A stretch of DNA of 64,000 nucleotides, taken from Neisseria sp. MVDL19-042950. Its GTDB lineage: Bacteria > Pseudomonadota > Gammaproteobacteria > Burkholderiales > Neisseriaceae. The notes under the pieces are model-generated. The model had not been told where the DNA came from. It saw only the letters and a list, made by a program, of their open reading frames with translations, and made no database searches. Both the position numbers and the translations under genes were made by a program. Shown in pieces: positions 44,826 through 55,369 of the stretch. The first letter of the stretch is position 1, and each line of letters starts with the position of its first letter. The stretch spans positions 1 through 64,000 of the forward strand of contig NZ_JAUKWH010000007.1 of assembly GCF_030504625.1 (NCBI RefSeq), in the 5' to 3' direction.

Positions 44826-46103
44826 TTAAGCAATTAAGTTGTAGATAATATTGGATATTGCGATCAAGCCCATTACCACCACGAAGACATTGCTGAATTT
44901 GCCTTGGAACCGTTTCATTGCCGGTACTTTTCTGACGGCGTACATCGGCATAATGAACAGGATCATAGCAATAATGGGGCCGCCCAGCGATTCAATCAAG
45001 CCCAAGATGCTCGGATTGATGATGGCAACAACCCATAAAGTGATCAGGAAGAACAGGGCAGAGTAGAGGTTCAGTTTTTTATGGTTGATGGCAGTATCCG
45101 AACCGGCATCGCGTTTGAGTTTGATAAACAAGCCTTCCAAACCTTCGCGCGCACCCATGTAGTGGCCGAAGAAAGAGCTGGTAATGGCCAAAAATGCAAC
45201 AAACGGGCCTAAATAGGAAATGTAGGGATTGTCGAATTTATTGGCGAGGAACGACAGAATCGAAATATTTTGTTCTTTTGCCAAAGCCAGTTCGGACGGG
45301 GTTAAAGTCAATACACAACTGAATACGAACAGCATCACGAAAACCAATAAGACGGTGGCGGTGCTGCGCAGAGTGCGGCTGGCGTGCCGGTCTGTTAATT
45401 CGGCATCTTGGTATTCGCGTTGTTGGGACAAAACGAAAGAAGAGATGGCCGGTGAATGGTTGAAAGAGAAAACCAACACGGGGATGGTAATCCATAAGGT
45501 GGTTAAAAACGCGCCTGCGCTCGGAATGTTGGTAAGCGAAGAGGTGTTCCACTCGGGAATCAGGTATACCGATAAGATAAACAGAATAAATACCAGCGGA
45601 TATACCAGCCATTCGGTTACTTTCAATACGATACGTTCGCCCAACAGCAATACACCGATTAACGAAGCAATCAAAATAAACGACAACAAGGCCCGCGGAG
45701 GAGAAGCCATGCCGAGCTGGTTGACGAGAAAGGAGTCTATGGTATTGGTGATGCCGTTACCGTAAATCAGCAAAATGGGGAAAATGGCAAAGAAGTAGAG
45801 CAGCGTAATCAATTTGCCGGCGGTTTTGCCGAAGTGCTCTTCTACTACTTCTGTAATATCGCTGCCCGGTTTGGCGGAGGAAAGTACGAAACGTGCCAAA
45901 CCCCGATGGGCGAAATAAGTCATCGGGCCGACGATAATGGCCATGGCGACAAGCGGCCAGAATCCGTTCATGCCAGCATTGATCGGAAGGAACAGCACGC
46001 CGGCTCCCACGGCGGTTCCGAATAGGTTTAGTGTCCAAACCAAGTTAAATTTATTCAATTTTGAAGAGGCCGTTTGCGGGTGGTTTGAATGTTGTGATTT
46101 CAT
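44826..46103 (-). CDS. sdaC: Serine/H+ symporter, HAAAP family (SdaC-like)
   Basis: 425 residues from ATG 46103 ([12 protein letters not shown]). About 11 membrane segments; [18 protein letters not shown] in the first and [13 protein letters not shown] in the middle are the HAAAP signature. Linked to sdaA, so serine uptake followed by deamination to pyruvate is the natural pathway. The longer frame from 46178 lacks a ribosome site. The upstream 46,104-46,452 is A+T-rich with no gene. Confidence 0.93.
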   Translation of the reverse strand: MKSQHSNHPQTASSKLNKFNLVWTLNLFGTAVGAGVLFLPINAGMNGFWPLVAMAIIVGPMTYFAHRGLARFVLSSAKPGSDITEVVEEHFGKTAGKLITLLYFFAIFPILLIYGNGITNTIDSFLVNQLGMASPPRALLSFILIASLIGVLLLGERIVLKVTEWLVYPLVFILFILSVYLIPEWNTSSLTNIPSAGAFLTTLWITIPVLVFSFNHSPAISSFVLSQQREYQDAELTDRHASRTLRSTATVLLVFVMLFVFSCVLTLTPSELALAKEQNISILSFLANKFDNPYISYLGPFVAFLAITSSFFGHYMGAREGLEGLFIKLKRDAGSDTAINHKKLNLYSALFFLITLWVVAIINPSILGLIESLGGPIIAMILFIMPMYAVRKVPAMKRFQGKFSNVFVVVMGLIAISNIIYNLIA

Positions 46104-46452
46104 TTTAAAAACCTCTAATAAATAAATGTTTTGTTTATGTGATGGTTGAAAGCAAATGTTATTGGATGTAATTTTCAATCAATGCAGCTTTGTTCTGATT
46201 TTTAATCGGATATAGTAAAAATAATATTTTTTAAGCCATAACGTTTTGACTTGGATAAAAGATTTGCTAATAAGTTTTAAAATAAATAAAAAGTTTGGGA
46301 GCATGTTCTTTATGTTGAATGAAAATAATATGTAATTGAATAACATGGGCGAAAGGTCTGACGGTTTTACCTTGTTGTAATCGGTTGTTAAGCGTTGCGG
46401 TATTGTCGAACTTTGGGTTTGATTTTGCCAAATTTTCCATAACATGAAATTT

Positions 46453-46505
46453 CAAAGCCGAGAGGCCGTCTGAAAAGTTTTCAGACGGCCTCTCGGCTTT
46501 GAAAC
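46453..46505. terminator. Very long perfect palindrome built around a DUS pair, after spoT
   Basis: TTTCAAAGCCGAGAGGCCGT... reads as its own reverse complement for about 26 bp on each side with a single-base centre. The DUS pair is in the middle; the outer arms (TTTCAAAGCCGAG / CTCGGCTTTGAAA) extend it. It follows the spoT stop on the minus strand. Confidence 0.85.
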
Positions 46506-46511
46506 ATGCTT

Positions 46512-48668
46512 CTAGTTGCGCACAACGCGGCGGACATGCGGAATAGCGTGGAGGGCGCGGATGATTTCGTCCAATTGAGCCGTATCCTTAACTTTGATAA
46601 AGAATTTGAATTCGATAAAGCCTTCTGTGCCAGCTTGTTTTTGCGACGGTGTTTCCACCGATTCGATGTCGGCGTTTGCGCCTGAAATTGCTTGAGCCAT
46701 AGCGGCAAGCAGGCCGTGCGTGTCGCGGGAACCGACGGTGAGCGAGGTGCGGAAACTACGGTCGTGTATGCTGTCCCAGTTCGCGTCAAGTTGTTGTTCC
46801 GGATCAGCCTTCAACACATTCGGACAAGTATCGCGGTGAATTACCATGCCTTGGTCTTTAATCAATACAGCGCGGATGTTGTCGCCCGGAATGGGGTTGC
46901 AGCATTGTGCCAAATGTACGCGGCCGGTTTCGTTGCCGTTGATTTTAATCGGGCTGAGGCGGACTTCGTCGCCGAAATGTTCGCCCGCCAGTTCGGCGAT
47001 GTGCATGGCAACGGATACCGGCAGAGTATGCCCCATACCGACGCTGTACAACACATCTTCAAAGGTGGTTTGCTTGTTGTTGAGGTCGGCGAGATATTTC
47101 TCTTTGAGGCCGTCTGAAAGCAATACATTTTGCGGCAATAAGCTGGATAGGGCTTTTTGCAGCAGGTTTTCGCCGAGCGTAACCGCATCTTGGCGGTTCA
47201 TGTTTTTAATATAATTACGGATGGCGCTGCGGGCACGGCTGGATACGGCAAAGCTCAACCAAGCAGGGTTGGGCTTGGCTTGTTCGGAAGTGATGATTTC
47301 AACCGAGTCGCCCGTTTTCAACTTGGTGCGCAACGGCATCATGGTGTTGTTGACACGGGCGGCAACGGTGCGGTGGCCGATATCGGTATGTACGGCATAG
47401 GCAAAGTCAATAGGGGTGGCACCTTCGGGCAAGGCTAGAATTTTTCCTCTGGGTGTAAGGATATAGACTTCGTTGGGAAATAAATCGACTTTAACGGCTT
47501 CGAGAAACTCAATCGCATTCGAGCTGCCGGCTTGGAGGTCGAGAATGTTTTTCAACCATTGGTTGGTGTGCAGGGTAGCTTGGTCAACGGTATTTTCGCC
47601 GGATTTGTAAATCCAATGTCCGGCCACGCCGCCTTCCGCTACGGCATCCATTTCACGGGTGCGTATCTGCACTTCGATCGGCAAACCGTAGGGCCCTACC
47701 AGAGTGGTATGCAGGCTTTGGTAGCCGTTACTTTTGGGAATGGCGATATAGTCTTTGAAACGGCCGGGTTTCGGTTGGTACAGGCCGTGCAGTGCACCGA
47801 GAGCGGCATAGCATGCGGGAACGCTGTTGACGATAACGCGGAAGCCGTAGATATCCATCACATCGGCAAAGCGCAGGTTTTTCGCCTGCATTTTCTGATG
47901 GATACTGTATAGGTTTTTTTCCCGCCCTTTGATTTGGGCTTCGATATTGGCTCCGACCAGACGTTGGCTGAATGCACGAAGCACTTTGCCTACTACGTCG
48001 CGGCGGTTGCGACGGCTGGCTTTCATGGCCTTTTGCAACGTTTCATAGCGGCGCGGGTGCAGGTTTTGGAAGGATAAGTCCTGCAGTTCCTGATATGCGT
48101 TGTTTAAGCCGATGCGGTTGGCAATTTGCGCATAAATTTCAAGAGTTTCTTGGGCGATACGGCGGCGTTTTTCGGGGCGCATCGAACCGAGGGTGCGCAT
48201 ATTGTGCAGCCTGTCGGCCAATTTGACCACGATCACGCGCACGTCTTTGGTCATCGCCAGAATCAGTTTGCGAAAACTTTCGGCTTGATGCTCGGCCTGA
48301 CTGTCGTATTCGAGCTTTTCGAGTTTGGAGAGGCCGTCTACCATCTCGGAAATGGTTTCACCGAACTCGGCTGCCATTTCGACTTTGGTTACGCCGGTGT
48401 CTTCCAATACATCGTGCATGACACCCGCACACAGACCTTGTATGTCCATATGCCAGATAGACAACTGGGTGGCGACGGCAAGCGGATGGGTAATATAAGG
48501 TTCGCCGCTTTTACGGGTTTGGCCGTCATGGGCGTGAAAAGCGAAGGCGCAGGCTTTTTCAAGTAACACCTTTTCTTCGCTGTTCAGGTAAGAGGCGGTG
48601 CGGAAAAGTAATTCGCGGGCCTCTGCTGTGAGCGGATCATAAGGGGCGGTAGGCTGGGGGGCAAGCAT
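46512..48668 (-). CDS. spoT: Bifunctional (p)ppGpp synthase/hydrolase SpoT
   Basis: 718 residues. Hydrolase HD domain with HAHDGQTRKSGEPYITHP and MHDVLEDTG (His-Asp retained, so hydrolase active); synthetase domain with DIYGFRVIV, DYIAIPKSNGYQSLHT and EVQIRT; TGS domain (ILTPRGKILALPEGATPIDFAY); C-terminal ACT domain. Makes and destroys the stringent alarmone. Third gene of gmk-rpoZ-spoT. Contains an internal DUS at 47107. Confidence 0.96.
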   Translation of the reverse strand: MLAPQPTAPYDPLTAEARELLFRTASYLNSEEKVLLEKACAFAFHAHDGQTRKSGEPYITHPLAVATQLSIWHMDIQGLCAGVMHDVLEDTGVTKVEMAAEFGETISEMVDGLSKLEKLEYDSQAEHQAESFRKLILAMTKDVRVIVVKLADRLHNMRTLGSMRPEKRRRIAQETLEIYAQIANRIGLNNAYQELQDLSFQNLHPRRYETLQKAMKASRRNRRDVVGKVLRAFSQRLVGANIEAQIKGREKNLYSIHQKMQAKNLRFADVMDIYGFRVIVNSVPACYAALGALHGLYQPKPGRFKDYIAIPKSNGYQSLHTTLVGPYGLPIEVQIRTREMDAVAEGGVAGHWIYKSGENTVDQATLHTNQWLKNILDLQAGSSNAIEFLEAVKVDLFPNEVYILTPRGKILALPEGATPIDFAYAVHTDIGHRTVAARVNNTMMPLRTKLKTGDSVEIITSEQAKPNPAWLSFAVSSRARSAIRNYIKNMNRQDAVTLGENLLQKALSSLLPQNVLLSDGLKEKYLADLNNKQTTFEDVLYSVGMGHTLPVSVAMHIAELAGEHFGDEVRLSPIKINGNETGRVHLAQCCNPIPGDNIRAVLIKDQGMVIHRDTCPNVLKADPEQQLDANWDSIHDRSFRTSLTVGSRDTHGLLAAMAQAISGANADIESVETPSQKQAGTEGFIEFKFFIKVKDTAQLDEIIRALHAIPHVRRVVRN

Positions 48669-48699
48669 TCAGACGGCCTTAGTGCTTGTTTTGTCGTAT

Positions 48700-48906
48700 T
48701 TATTTGCCGCGTTTGAGCAATTCCACGCCGATTTCGCCGGCAGCGATTTCGCGCAGGGCGGTAACGGTGGGTTTGTTGTTGCGGATGTCGTCAACCAGCG
48801 GTGTGTTGCCGTTTTCGAGCTGGCGTGCGCGGCGTGCCGCGGTCAAGGTCAGGTCGAAATGGTTGGGGATTTTGGTAATGCAGTCTTCTACGGTAATACG
48901 GGCCAT
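48700..48906 (-). CDS. rpoZ: RNA polymerase omega subunit
   Basis: 68 residues, [19 protein letters not shown] with the RARQLENG segment. Omega helps assemble beta' into RNA polymerase and, in many bacteria, forms part of a ppGpp site. Placed between gmk and spoT, 31 bp before spoT and 44 bp after gmk, the widely conserved order. Confidence 0.97.
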   Translation of the reverse strand: MARITVEDCITKIPNHFDLTLTAARRARQLENGNTPLVDDIRNNKPTVTALREIAAGEIGVELLKRGK

Positions 48907-48950
48907 TTTGGTAGTGCTTTCTTGAATAAAAATACTATTGTCGCTGTTTT

Positions 48951-49568
48951 TTAAGATTTTTCCAACAGGTTTTCGATAAATACTTGTTGGGAAGGCAGCT
49001 TCAGGCGGTATGATTTGATGATGTGCAGCAGATCCGCTTCGGCAGTAACTACATCATGGTTGACGATAACATAATCAAACAGGAAAGCTTGTTCGATTTC
49101 ATTGCGTGCTTTGCTTAGGCGTTTGGCAATCACTTCGGGGCTGTCCGTGCCGCGCCCTTTCAGGCGGTCGGCGAGCTCTTGGAATGACGGGGGAAGGATG
49201 AATATACTGCATGCGTCGGGCAATACGCGGCGCACTTGCTCCGCGCCTTGGATGTCGATTTCGAGAATAACGTCATAGCCTTGTTCGCGTAAGATGTTTA
49301 CACCCTCTACGCTGGTGCCGTAATAGTTGTCGAAAACTTTGGCGTGTTCCAGAAAAGCGCTTTCGCCGATTAAGGCTTTGAATTTTTCAACATCGACGAA
49401 GTAGTAGTGCTTGCCGTGTTCTTCGCCGGGTCGGGGCGGGCGGGTGGTGTGGGATACGGAAACACGGATATCGTCGTGATGTTTGATCAGGCGTGAAACC
49501 AGTGTGGTTTTTCCGGTGCCCGAGGCGGCAGATACGATAAAAATATTGCCTTTTTTGGATGCTTGCAT
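48951..49568 (-). CDS. gmk: Guanylate kinase
   Basis: 205 residues from ATG 49568 ([22 protein letters not shown]). P-loop SGTGKTT (about 15-21), GMP-binding [19 protein letters not shown] (about 41-59). Phosphorylates GMP to GDP with ATP, upstream of both DNA/RNA synthesis and ppGpp. First gene of gmk-rpoZ-spoT. The longer frame from 49631 has no ribosome site. Confidence 0.97.
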   Translation of the reverse strand: MQASKKGNIFIVSAASGTGKTTLVSRLIKHHDDIRVSVSHTTRPPRPGEEHGKHYYFVDVEKFKALIGESAFLEHAKVFDNYYGTSVEGVNILREQGYDVILEIDIQGAEQVRRVLPDACSIFILPPSFQELADRLKGRGTDSPEVIAKRLSKARNEIEQAFLFDYVIVNHDVVTAEADLLHIIKSYRLKLPSQQVFIENLLEKS

Positions 49569-49794
49569 GATGTTCTGATAATGAGGGGAAAATCGTCGTT
49601 TATTATGCCACACTGTGCGATACAGCGACAATGTACATCAGGCTTCGGGCAGAGAAACCGCAAAAGGGAAAGGCAGTATTTTTTGAGGCCGCTTGATGTA
49701 CTCATCGGTTTTTTTTGTTATACAATTACATGTTTGAGTTTTCGATGTGCGGAGCGACCGCAATTGTTTCGATTAAAGGTGAAAAGGAATCTTT

Positions 49795-50364
49795 ATGTTG
49801 ATTCACCCTGATGTGATGGGCGTGGCAGCGTTGGCCGAGAAAATTCGGAAAATACCCAATTGGCCGAAAAAAGGTATTTTATTTCATGATATTACGCCGA
49901 TTTTGCAAAGCCCCGAGTATTTCCGTTTGTTGGTTGACTTATTGGTGTACCGCTATATGGGCCAGAAAATCGACGTTGTGGCGGGGTTGGATGCACGCGG
50001 ATTTATTATCGGTGCGGCGTTGGCGTATCAGTTGAATGTGGGTTTCGTACCCATTCGTAAAAAGGGTAAGCTGCCGTTTGATACGGTGTCGCAAAGCTAT
50101 GCTTTGGAATATGGCGAGGCAACGGTGGAAATTCATACGGATGCCATTTGCAAAGGTGCACGGGTTTTGCTGGTGGACGACTTGGTGGCAACCGGCGGTA
50201 CGATGCAGGCAGGCATTGGACTTATCCGCAAACTCGGCGGAGAGGTAATCGAAGCAACGGCCATTTTGGAGTTTACCGATTTGCCCGGAGGTAAAAATAT
50301 CCGTGAGCACGGTGTGCCGCTGTTCACTCTGTGTCAGAATGAAGGTTCTATGCCGGAGCATTAA
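49795..50364 (+). CDS. apt: Adenine phosphoribosyltransferase
   Basis: 189 residues. PRPP-binding motif [17 protein letters not shown] (about 122-138) and the flap region [11 protein letters not shown] (about 83-93). Converts adenine and PRPP to AMP. ATG 49795 follows GAAAAGGAATCTTT. The last 22 bases of the coding end, including the stop, are duplicated in tandem just downstream. Divergent from gmk; a DUS pair terminates it. Confidence 0.96.
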   Translation: MLIHPDVMGVAALAEKIRKIPNWPKKGILFHDITPILQSPEYFRLLVDLLVYRYMGQKIDVVAGLDARGFIIGAALAYQLNVGFVPIRKKGKLPFDTVSQSYALEYGEATVEIHTDAICKGARVLLVDDLVATGGTMQAGIGLIRKLGGEVIEATAILEFTDLPGGKNIREHGVPLFTLCQNEGSMPEH

Positions 50365-50388
50365 TAGTTCTATGCCGGAGCATTAATA
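50345..50388. repeat. Perfect 22-bp tandem duplication over the apt stop codon
   Basis: Two head-to-tail copies of a 22-bp unit beginning GTTCTATGCCGG (50345-50366 and 50367-50388). The first contains the end of apt; the second is non-coding. Confidence 0.95.
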
Positions 50389-50407
50389 ATATTACTGGAG
50401 CAAGCCT

Positions 50408-50447
50408 TAAGAGGCCGTCTGAAAAAAGTTTTCAGACGGCCTCTTTT
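50408..50447 (+). terminator. DUS-pair terminator after apt
   Basis: TTAAGAGGCCGTCTGAAAA and TTTTCAGACGGCCTCTTTTAA arms, about 18 bp, 4-base centre. The remaining 50,448-50,543 holds no gene. Confidence 0.82.
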
Positions 50448-50543
50448 AAATATATGGAAACTTTACGATGCCTTTTTCTACATTGAATGCCGTTACACCT
50501 TGAATGGTGTTCGCATGCGGGAGAATGGAGATTCCGTACCGGC

Positions 50544-51482
50544 TTATTCTTTGCGTAAGGCTTTGGGCAATACGAACACGATGCTTTCTTCCACGCCTTC
50601 GCCTTCGCGCACGGTATCGTGTCCCCACTCTTGAATGGTGGCGATCACTTCCTGCACCAATACTTCGGGAGCGGATGCGCCGGCGGTTACGCCGACTTTG
50701 TTTTTGCCTTCAAACCATTCGCGTTTCAGGTAGCTTGCGTTATCCACCATATAAGCGTCGACACCGCGCAGGGCGGCCACTTCGCGCAGGCGGTTGCTGT
50801 TGGAAGAGTTGGGGGAGCCGACTACGATAACGATATCGCATTGCGCAGCCAGCTGTTTGACTGCTTCTTGGCGGTTGGTGGTGGCGTAGCAGATGTCTTC
50901 TTTATGCGGGCTGCGGATATGCGGGAAGCGTTTTTGCAGAGCTTCGATGATGTCTTTGGTTTCGTCTACCGATAAGGTGGTTTGGCTGACATGTGCCAGT
51001 TTTTCGGTATCGCGCACTTCCAGCTTGGCAACGTCTTCCACCGTTTCAACCAGCAACATGCTGCCTTCGGGCAATTGCCCCATCGTGCCTTCCACTTCGG
51101 GGTGGCCTGCGTGCCCGATCATAATGATTTGATAACCTTGTCCGTCCAAGCGGGCAACTTCTTTATGAACTTTGGTAACCAGCGGGCAAGTGGCATCGAA
51201 TACTTGAAAGCCGCGTTCGACGGCTTCGTCCTGCACCGCTTTCGATACGCCGTGCGCCGAGTAGATTAAGGTTGCTCCTTCCGGCACATCGGCCAAATCT
51301 TCGATAAAAATGGCACCTTTTTTACGCAGGTTGTCGACGACGAATTTATTGTGTACCACCTCGTGGCGCACATAAATCGGTGCTCCGAATTCTTCCAGCG
51401 CACGCTCTACGATGCTGATGGCTCTGTCTACACCGGCACAAAAGCCGCGCGGGTTAGCTAATAAAATGGTTTTTTTTGTCAT
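50544..51482 (-). CDS. ispH: 4-hydroxy-3-methylbut-2-enyl diphosphate reductase
   Basis: 312 residues. The three cluster cysteines are in [25 protein letters not shown] and [10 protein letters not shown]; substrate-binding HEVVHN and [10 protein letters not shown] are present. Last step of the MEP isoprenoid pathway, giving IPP and DMAPP with a 4Fe-4S cluster. Follows lspA on the minus strand after 26 bp, the usual lspA-ispH operon. Confidence 0.97.
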   Translation of the reverse strand: MTKKTILLANPRGFCAGVDRAISIVERALEEFGAPIYVRHEVVHNKFVVDNLRKKGAIFIEDLADVPEGATLIYSAHGVSKAVQDEAVERGFQVFDATCPLVTKVHKEVARLDGQGYQIIMIGHAGHPEVEGTMGQLPEGSMLLVETVEDVAKLEVRDTEKLAHVSQTTLSVDETKDIIEALQKRFPHIRSPHKEDICYATTNRQEAVKQLAAQCDIVIVVGSPNSSNSNRLREVAALRGVDAYMVDNASYLKREWFEGKNKVGVTAGASAPEVLVQEVIATIQEWGHDTVREGEGVEESIVFVLPKALRKE

Positions 51483-51508
51483 GGTTTGAAGTTTGGGTAG
51501 GTATGTTT

Positions 51509-52006
51509 TCAGACGGCCTGTTTGTCGTCTTTTTTATGTTTGAATCCGTCGATAATCAGCATTACCGCGCCGACACAAATAAAGCTGTCGGCGATATTAA
51601 ATGCCGGATAGTGCCAGTTTTGCCAGTAAAACAACAGAAAATCAACTACATGGCCGTGAATCAGGCGGTCGATTACATTGCCGAACGCACCGCCGATAAC
51701 CATTGCCGCGCCGAGCTTGCCCCATGCGCCGAAATCGTCTTTTACAATCGCACGGGCCAGATAAAAGCTGATAACCACAGCCAGACCGAGGAAGAAATAT
51801 TTTTGCCAACCGCCTGCATCCGCCAAAAAGCTGAACGCGGCACCGGTGTTGTAAACCAATGTCAGGTCAAAGAAATTCGGGATGATGTTAAGCCGCTCGG
51901 TATATTCGAAGCGGTTGAGTATGGCGGTTTTGCTGATTTGGTCGAGGATAACGGCAACGATGGCCAGCAGCCAGTATTTCGTTTTGGAAGTTTTTTTGAT
52001 AGTCAT
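51509..52006 (-). CDS. lspA: Lipoprotein signal peptidase
   Basis: 165 residues, four membrane segments. The catalytic aspartates are in [19 protein letters not shown] and [11 protein letters not shown]. Removes signal peptides of prolipoproteins at the inner membrane (the phospholipase-D family protein at 17666 is a predicted substrate). First gene of the pair with ispH. Confidence 0.97.
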   Translation of the reverse strand: MTIKKTSKTKYWLLAIVAVILDQISKTAILNRFEYTERLNIIPNFFDLTLVYNTGAAFSFLADAGGWQKYFFLGLAVVISFYLARAIVKDDFGAWGKLGAAMVIGGAFGNVIDRLIHGHVVDFLLFYWQNWHYPAFNIADSFICVGAVMLIIDGFKHKKDDKQAV

Positions 52007-52224
52007 GTGTGGGGCGGCAATAAATGAAAGTGCTGCATTTTACCTGAATCATGTGGTGCTGGGGTAAATTGAATCAAGACGCCGGAATCTTGGCGGAGTG
52101 CCGTCTTAGGCATATTCTGCGTTGCGCACGGCTCGACCGTTTGCCTGACTTGATGTTGTGTCAGAGTTTGTCTGATTATTGCGTTTGGAACTGCGTCTAT
52201 ACCATCCGATAGCTTTTTGAAGTT

Positions 52225-52266
52225 AGAGGCCGTCTGAAAAGAATAGGGTGTTTTCAGACGGCCTCT
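52225..52266. terminator. DUS-pair hairpin after the PfkB kinase gene
   Basis: GAGGCCGTCTGAAAA and TTTTCAGACGGCCTC with a loop of about 11 bases, 19 bp past the kinase stop. The rest of 52,007-52,224 holds nothing recognisable. Confidence 0.78.
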
Positions 52267-52284
52267 GGTCGAAACGGCCAGACA

Positions 52285-53166
52285 TCAAACAGGATTAATA
52301 AAGTTTTCGATTTCCCGCCGGCTGATTTCAGGCGTTGCGCCGCGACAAGCGGCGACCATCGCACCCAGAGCGCAGGCAAAAGTCAGGGTTTCACGGGGGT
52401 GTGCACGGTTGAGCAGTTGGTAGGTTAAACCTGCCAGAAAGCTGTCGCCCGAGCCGACGGTATCGGCCACTTTAACGCGGAAACCGCTGTGGTGGTAGAT
52501 TTCGCCGTCGTCGAAATAAACGGCACCGTGGCTGCCAAGTGTTACGCAGATTCGCGATACGCCGCACAGTTCGGCAAGATAGCGGATGTTTTGTTCGACG
52601 GAATGTTGTTTTGAACCGTATGCCCGAGCCAGTTCGTATAATTCGTCGTCGTTCATTTTGACCAAATCGGCCTGTTTCATCATAGAAAGCAGGCGGTCGG
52701 TGTCGTAGTGGGGCGGGCGCAGGTTGACATCAAATATTTTGAATTTGGCCTGTTCCAATAATCGTTCGAGCGTGTTGCGCGAAACTTCGTCGCGGGTCGA
52801 CAGGCTGCCGTAGATAAAAGCATCGGATTCCGCTACGCGTTTGAGCGCAGTTTCTTCAAATCGGATTTTGTCCCAAGCGCAAGGGTAAACGATGTCGTAA
52901 GACGCGCAGCCCGATGAATCGAGCGTTACTTTTACCAAACCGGTGGCTTGTTCGTCGGAAACTTGCAGCAAATCGGTAGCGATGTTTTTGCTTTCAATCA
53001 GGCGCAACAGTTCTTCGCCGTCCGCATCGTTGCCGCGGCAACTAATAATGCTGCAATCGGCACCGAGGGAACACAGGCGCACCAATACGTTGAGCGGCGC
53101 ACCGCCCAGCACTTTGCCGCTCGGAAGGTCGTCCCATAACACTTCGCCGAAGCTGGTTACTTTCAT
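52285..53166 (-). CDS. PfkB family sugar kinase, probable fructokinase
   Basis: 293 residues. Starts MKVTSFGEVLWDDLPSG, with GGAPLNVLVRLCSLGADC as sugar site and the C-terminal anion-hole motif DTVGSGDSFLAGL (catalytic Asp near 245). Overlaps the sugar transporter gene by 4 bases (ATGA), so the transported sugar is almost certainly its substrate; fructose is likely from sequence type, other hexoses possible. Confidence 0.88.
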   Translation of the reverse strand: MKVTSFGEVLWDDLPSGKVLGGAPLNVLVRLCSLGADCSIISCRGNDADGEELLRLIESKNIATDLLQVSDEQATGLVKVTLDSSGCASYDIVYPCAWDKIRFEETALKRVAESDAFIYGSLSTRDEVSRNTLERLLEQAKFKIFDVNLRPPHYDTDRLLSMMKQADLVKMNDDELYELARAYGSKQHSVEQNIRYLAELCGVSRICVTLGSHGAVYFDDGEIYHHSGFRVKVADTVGSGDSFLAGLTYQLLNRAHPRETLTFACALGAMVAACRGATPEISRREIENFINPV

Positions 53167-54494
53167 GATACGTTTTCCTTAATCAGTGATTGAGAGAGTT
53201 CTTCCAACGGCACACCTTTGGTTTCGGGCATCATAAATATCACGAATACCAGTTGCAGCACCATCATAACGGTAAAGCCTACGAACACCCATGCCGCACC
53301 AATGCTGCCGAATAAAAACGGAATCATAGCGGGAATGGCCGCAGCAAGTACCCAGTGGGTGGAGCTGCCGAGGGATTGGCCTTGAGCACGCAGATGGCTG
53401 GGGAAAATCTCGGAAATAAATACCCAGATTACCGTACCTTGGCCGATGGCGTGTGCAGCGATAAACAGGAAGAAAAACAAGGGTACGGCAATGCCCTTCC
53501 ATTGCAGAAAAAATGCCAGCGATACCAAACCCAATGAGATGATATAGCCGAAAGAGCCGATATACATCAATTGGCGGCGGCCGAACTTGTCGATTAATGC
53601 CAAACCGACGAAGGTAAAAATCAGGTTGACCAAACCGATGCCTACGCTGCTTAACATGGCTGCACTTTTTTCCAAACCGGCGATTTCAAAAATACGCGGC
53701 GCATAGTATAGAAAAGCATTGATGCCCGACATTTGATTAAAAAAAGCAATCAGAAAAGCCAGCAATACCGGCAGCCGGTATTTTTTCAGCCACAGGCTTT
53801 CCTTTCTATACCCACTGTCGGCTTTGGCAGCCGCCATCAGCTCATTGATATCCGCATGGGGGTTTACCTGTTGCAATACCGAGCGTGCTTCGTCATAACG
53901 CCCTTGCATCATCAACCAGCGTGGCGACATCGGGATGGTGAATACCATCAGTGTATAGATTACGGAAGGAACAACTTGTACACCCAACATCCAACGCCAA
54001 GTGTTTGCACCGAGTTCCAAGCTGCTGAATAAAAAATTGGAAAGATAGGCTATCAAAATGCCGAATACGATATTAAATTGATACATGGCGACCAAGCGGC
54101 CGCGTTTTTCCGGCGGGGCGATTTCAGACACATAAGCCGGGGCCGCAATCGTGGATGCTCCCACCCCCAAACCACCGATAAAACGGAAAAATGCAAACTG
54201 CCACGGGTTGGAAACCAGCGCCGAACCGAGCGAACCGATGATATACAAGAAGCCGATGAAAATCAGGGTTTTTTTCCGGCCGAGTTTGTCGGTGGGGATG
54301 CTGCCGAAGAGGGCACCGATAACCGTACCCCATAAAGCTGACGACATGACAACGATTCCGTGAAACCAATCGGGGCTGTTCCACAGTTTTTGAAGGGCTT
54401 GATCCGCACCTGAAATCACTACGGTATCGAAGCCGAATAGAAAACCTGCCAAAGCCACCGTAATCGACCAGAAAAGAAGTTTTGACTGGTTCAT
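53163..54494 (-). CDS. MFS sugar porter family transporter
   Basis: 443 residues from ATG 54494 (MNQSKLLFWSITVAL). Twelve membrane segments with sugar-porter signatures: GFLFGFDTVVISG in TM1, DKLGRKKTL and DKFGRRQLM in the two repeat loops, RFIGGLGVGAS and PAYVSEIAPPEKRGRL, and PETKGVPLEEL at the end. A proton-linked hexose or pentose importer. Coupled to the PfkB kinase. The 54,495-54,864 upstream region has two DUS and one doubtful ORF only. Confidence 0.92.
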   Translation of the reverse strand: MNQSKLLFWSITVALAGFLFGFDTVVISGADQALQKLWNSPDWFHGIVVMSSALWGTVIGALFGSIPTDKLGRKKTLIFIGFLYIIGSLGSALVSNPWQFAFFRFIGGLGVGASTIAAPAYVSEIAPPEKRGRLVAMYQFNIVFGILIAYLSNFLFSSLELGANTWRWMLGVQVVPSVIYTLMVFTIPMSPRWLMMQGRYDEARSVLQQVNPHADINELMAAAKADSGYRKESLWLKKYRLPVLLAFLIAFFNQMSGINAFLYYAPRIFEIAGLEKSAAMLSSVGIGLVNLIFTFVGLALIDKFGRRQLMYIGSFGYIISLGLVSLAFFLQWKGIAVPLFFFLFIAAHAIGQGTVIWVFISEIFPSHLRAQGQSLGSSTHWVLAAAIPAMIPFLFGSIGAAWVFVGFTVMMVLQLVFVIFMMPETKGVPLEELSQSLIKENVS

Positions 54495-54864
54495 AAAGTA
54501 TCCTCGCTTTGTTGAGTTGAAAATAAAAACTTTTTGAATGCAAATATTGTGAAGCACGACATAGGCCGTGCAAAGGAAACTTCGGGTTTCTCGGTAAGCG
54601 GAAGAAGGCTTTTCAGACGGCCTGTGGGATGGCTATCGGTAAATCAGGCGGCCGTCAGCTTTAAAAAATGTTAGAGCGAAGCCGCATTTTAATGCATAAC
54701 TTTGACAAGGAATGAATATAGAAGTTTGATAGGGAAGGATATTTATTTAGTGTGCCGTAGGAGGTTATGAATGCAGATTTTCATGCACAAGGCAAAGATA
54801 AAACTACAAACATTTGCTTTCTGTTTTCAGACGGCCTCAGATGCTTGCTCGAATCCGGTAATAC

Positions 54865-54899
54865 AAAAACGGCCTGTTGATTAAACAGGCCGTTTTTAT
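54865..54899 (-). terminator. Rho-independent terminator after proQ
   Basis: AAAACGGCCTGTT / AACAGGCCGTTTT stem of 13-14 bp with T run on either strand, 18 bp past the proQ stop. Confidence 0.85.
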
Positions 54900-54916
54900 A
54901 TAAGCAGAAGAGTGCT

Positions 54917-55369
54917 TTATCCTTCGGTTCCGCTGGCAGTTTGGGTTTCCGGAGGGGAAACTTCGCCGGTAGGTTGCGGCGCTGTTTCATTCCGGGTTGC
55001 TTTACGTTCGGCTTGGGCGGCCAAAGCCTGCTGTACTGCCGGATGCTGTTGGGCGATGGCTTGTTCTTCGGCGCTTACTTCGCCTTTGAAACGGTTGTTC
55101 AGGTCGAAGCGTTTGCCGCCGCGGGCCAATGCTTTCAGGTAGCGCGGGCGGCGGCAGTGGTTGGCCAGCACGCGGGCGATCAAAGCGGGGTCGAATTGGG
55201 GCAGGGCGGTAGCGAGGTCTTGGTCGATACCGACGGCCAGCGGCTTGAAACGTTTGAACACATCGTATTTATTGTAGATGTGGTCGGCAATCATATCGGT
55301 TTGTTTCTTTTTGCTCATGGTTTGTACTGCGGATTTCAGTGCAGCACCCAAAGCGGTTTCTTTTGTCAT
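54917..55369 (-). CDS. proQ: ProQ/FinO-family RNA chaperone (minimal ProQ)
   Basis: 150 residues. The FinO domain covers about residues 5-110 (KPLAVGIDQDLATALP, then RVLANHCRRPRYLKALARGG and RFDLNNRFKGEVS), followed by a low-complexity tail rich in Ala, Pro and Thr. It lacks the Tudor-like C-terminal domain of E. coli ProQ, as the meningococcal protein does. Binds structured small RNAs and mRNA 3' ends. Single gene. Confidence 0.93.
   Translation of the reverse strand: MTKETALGAALKSAVQTMSKKKQTDMIADHIYNKYDVFKRFKPLAVGIDQDLATALPQFDPALIARVLANHCRRPRYLKALARGGKRFDLNNRFKGEVSAEEQAIAQQHPAVQQALAAQAERKATRNETAPQPTGEVSPPETQTASGTEG

Noticed and set aside
14191-49736. Shared sequence AATTACATGTTTGA upstream of both ETF-QO (about 14191) and apt (about 49724)
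   Set aside because: A 14-base match between two sites is expected several times by chance in 64 kb, and no dyad or spacing supports a regulator site.
54767-54880. 37-codon ORF with a good AGGAGG ribosome site upstream of the proQ terminator
   Set aside because: Its coding sequence is largely a DUS and the proQ terminator arm on the other strand; composition shows no protein-like character.
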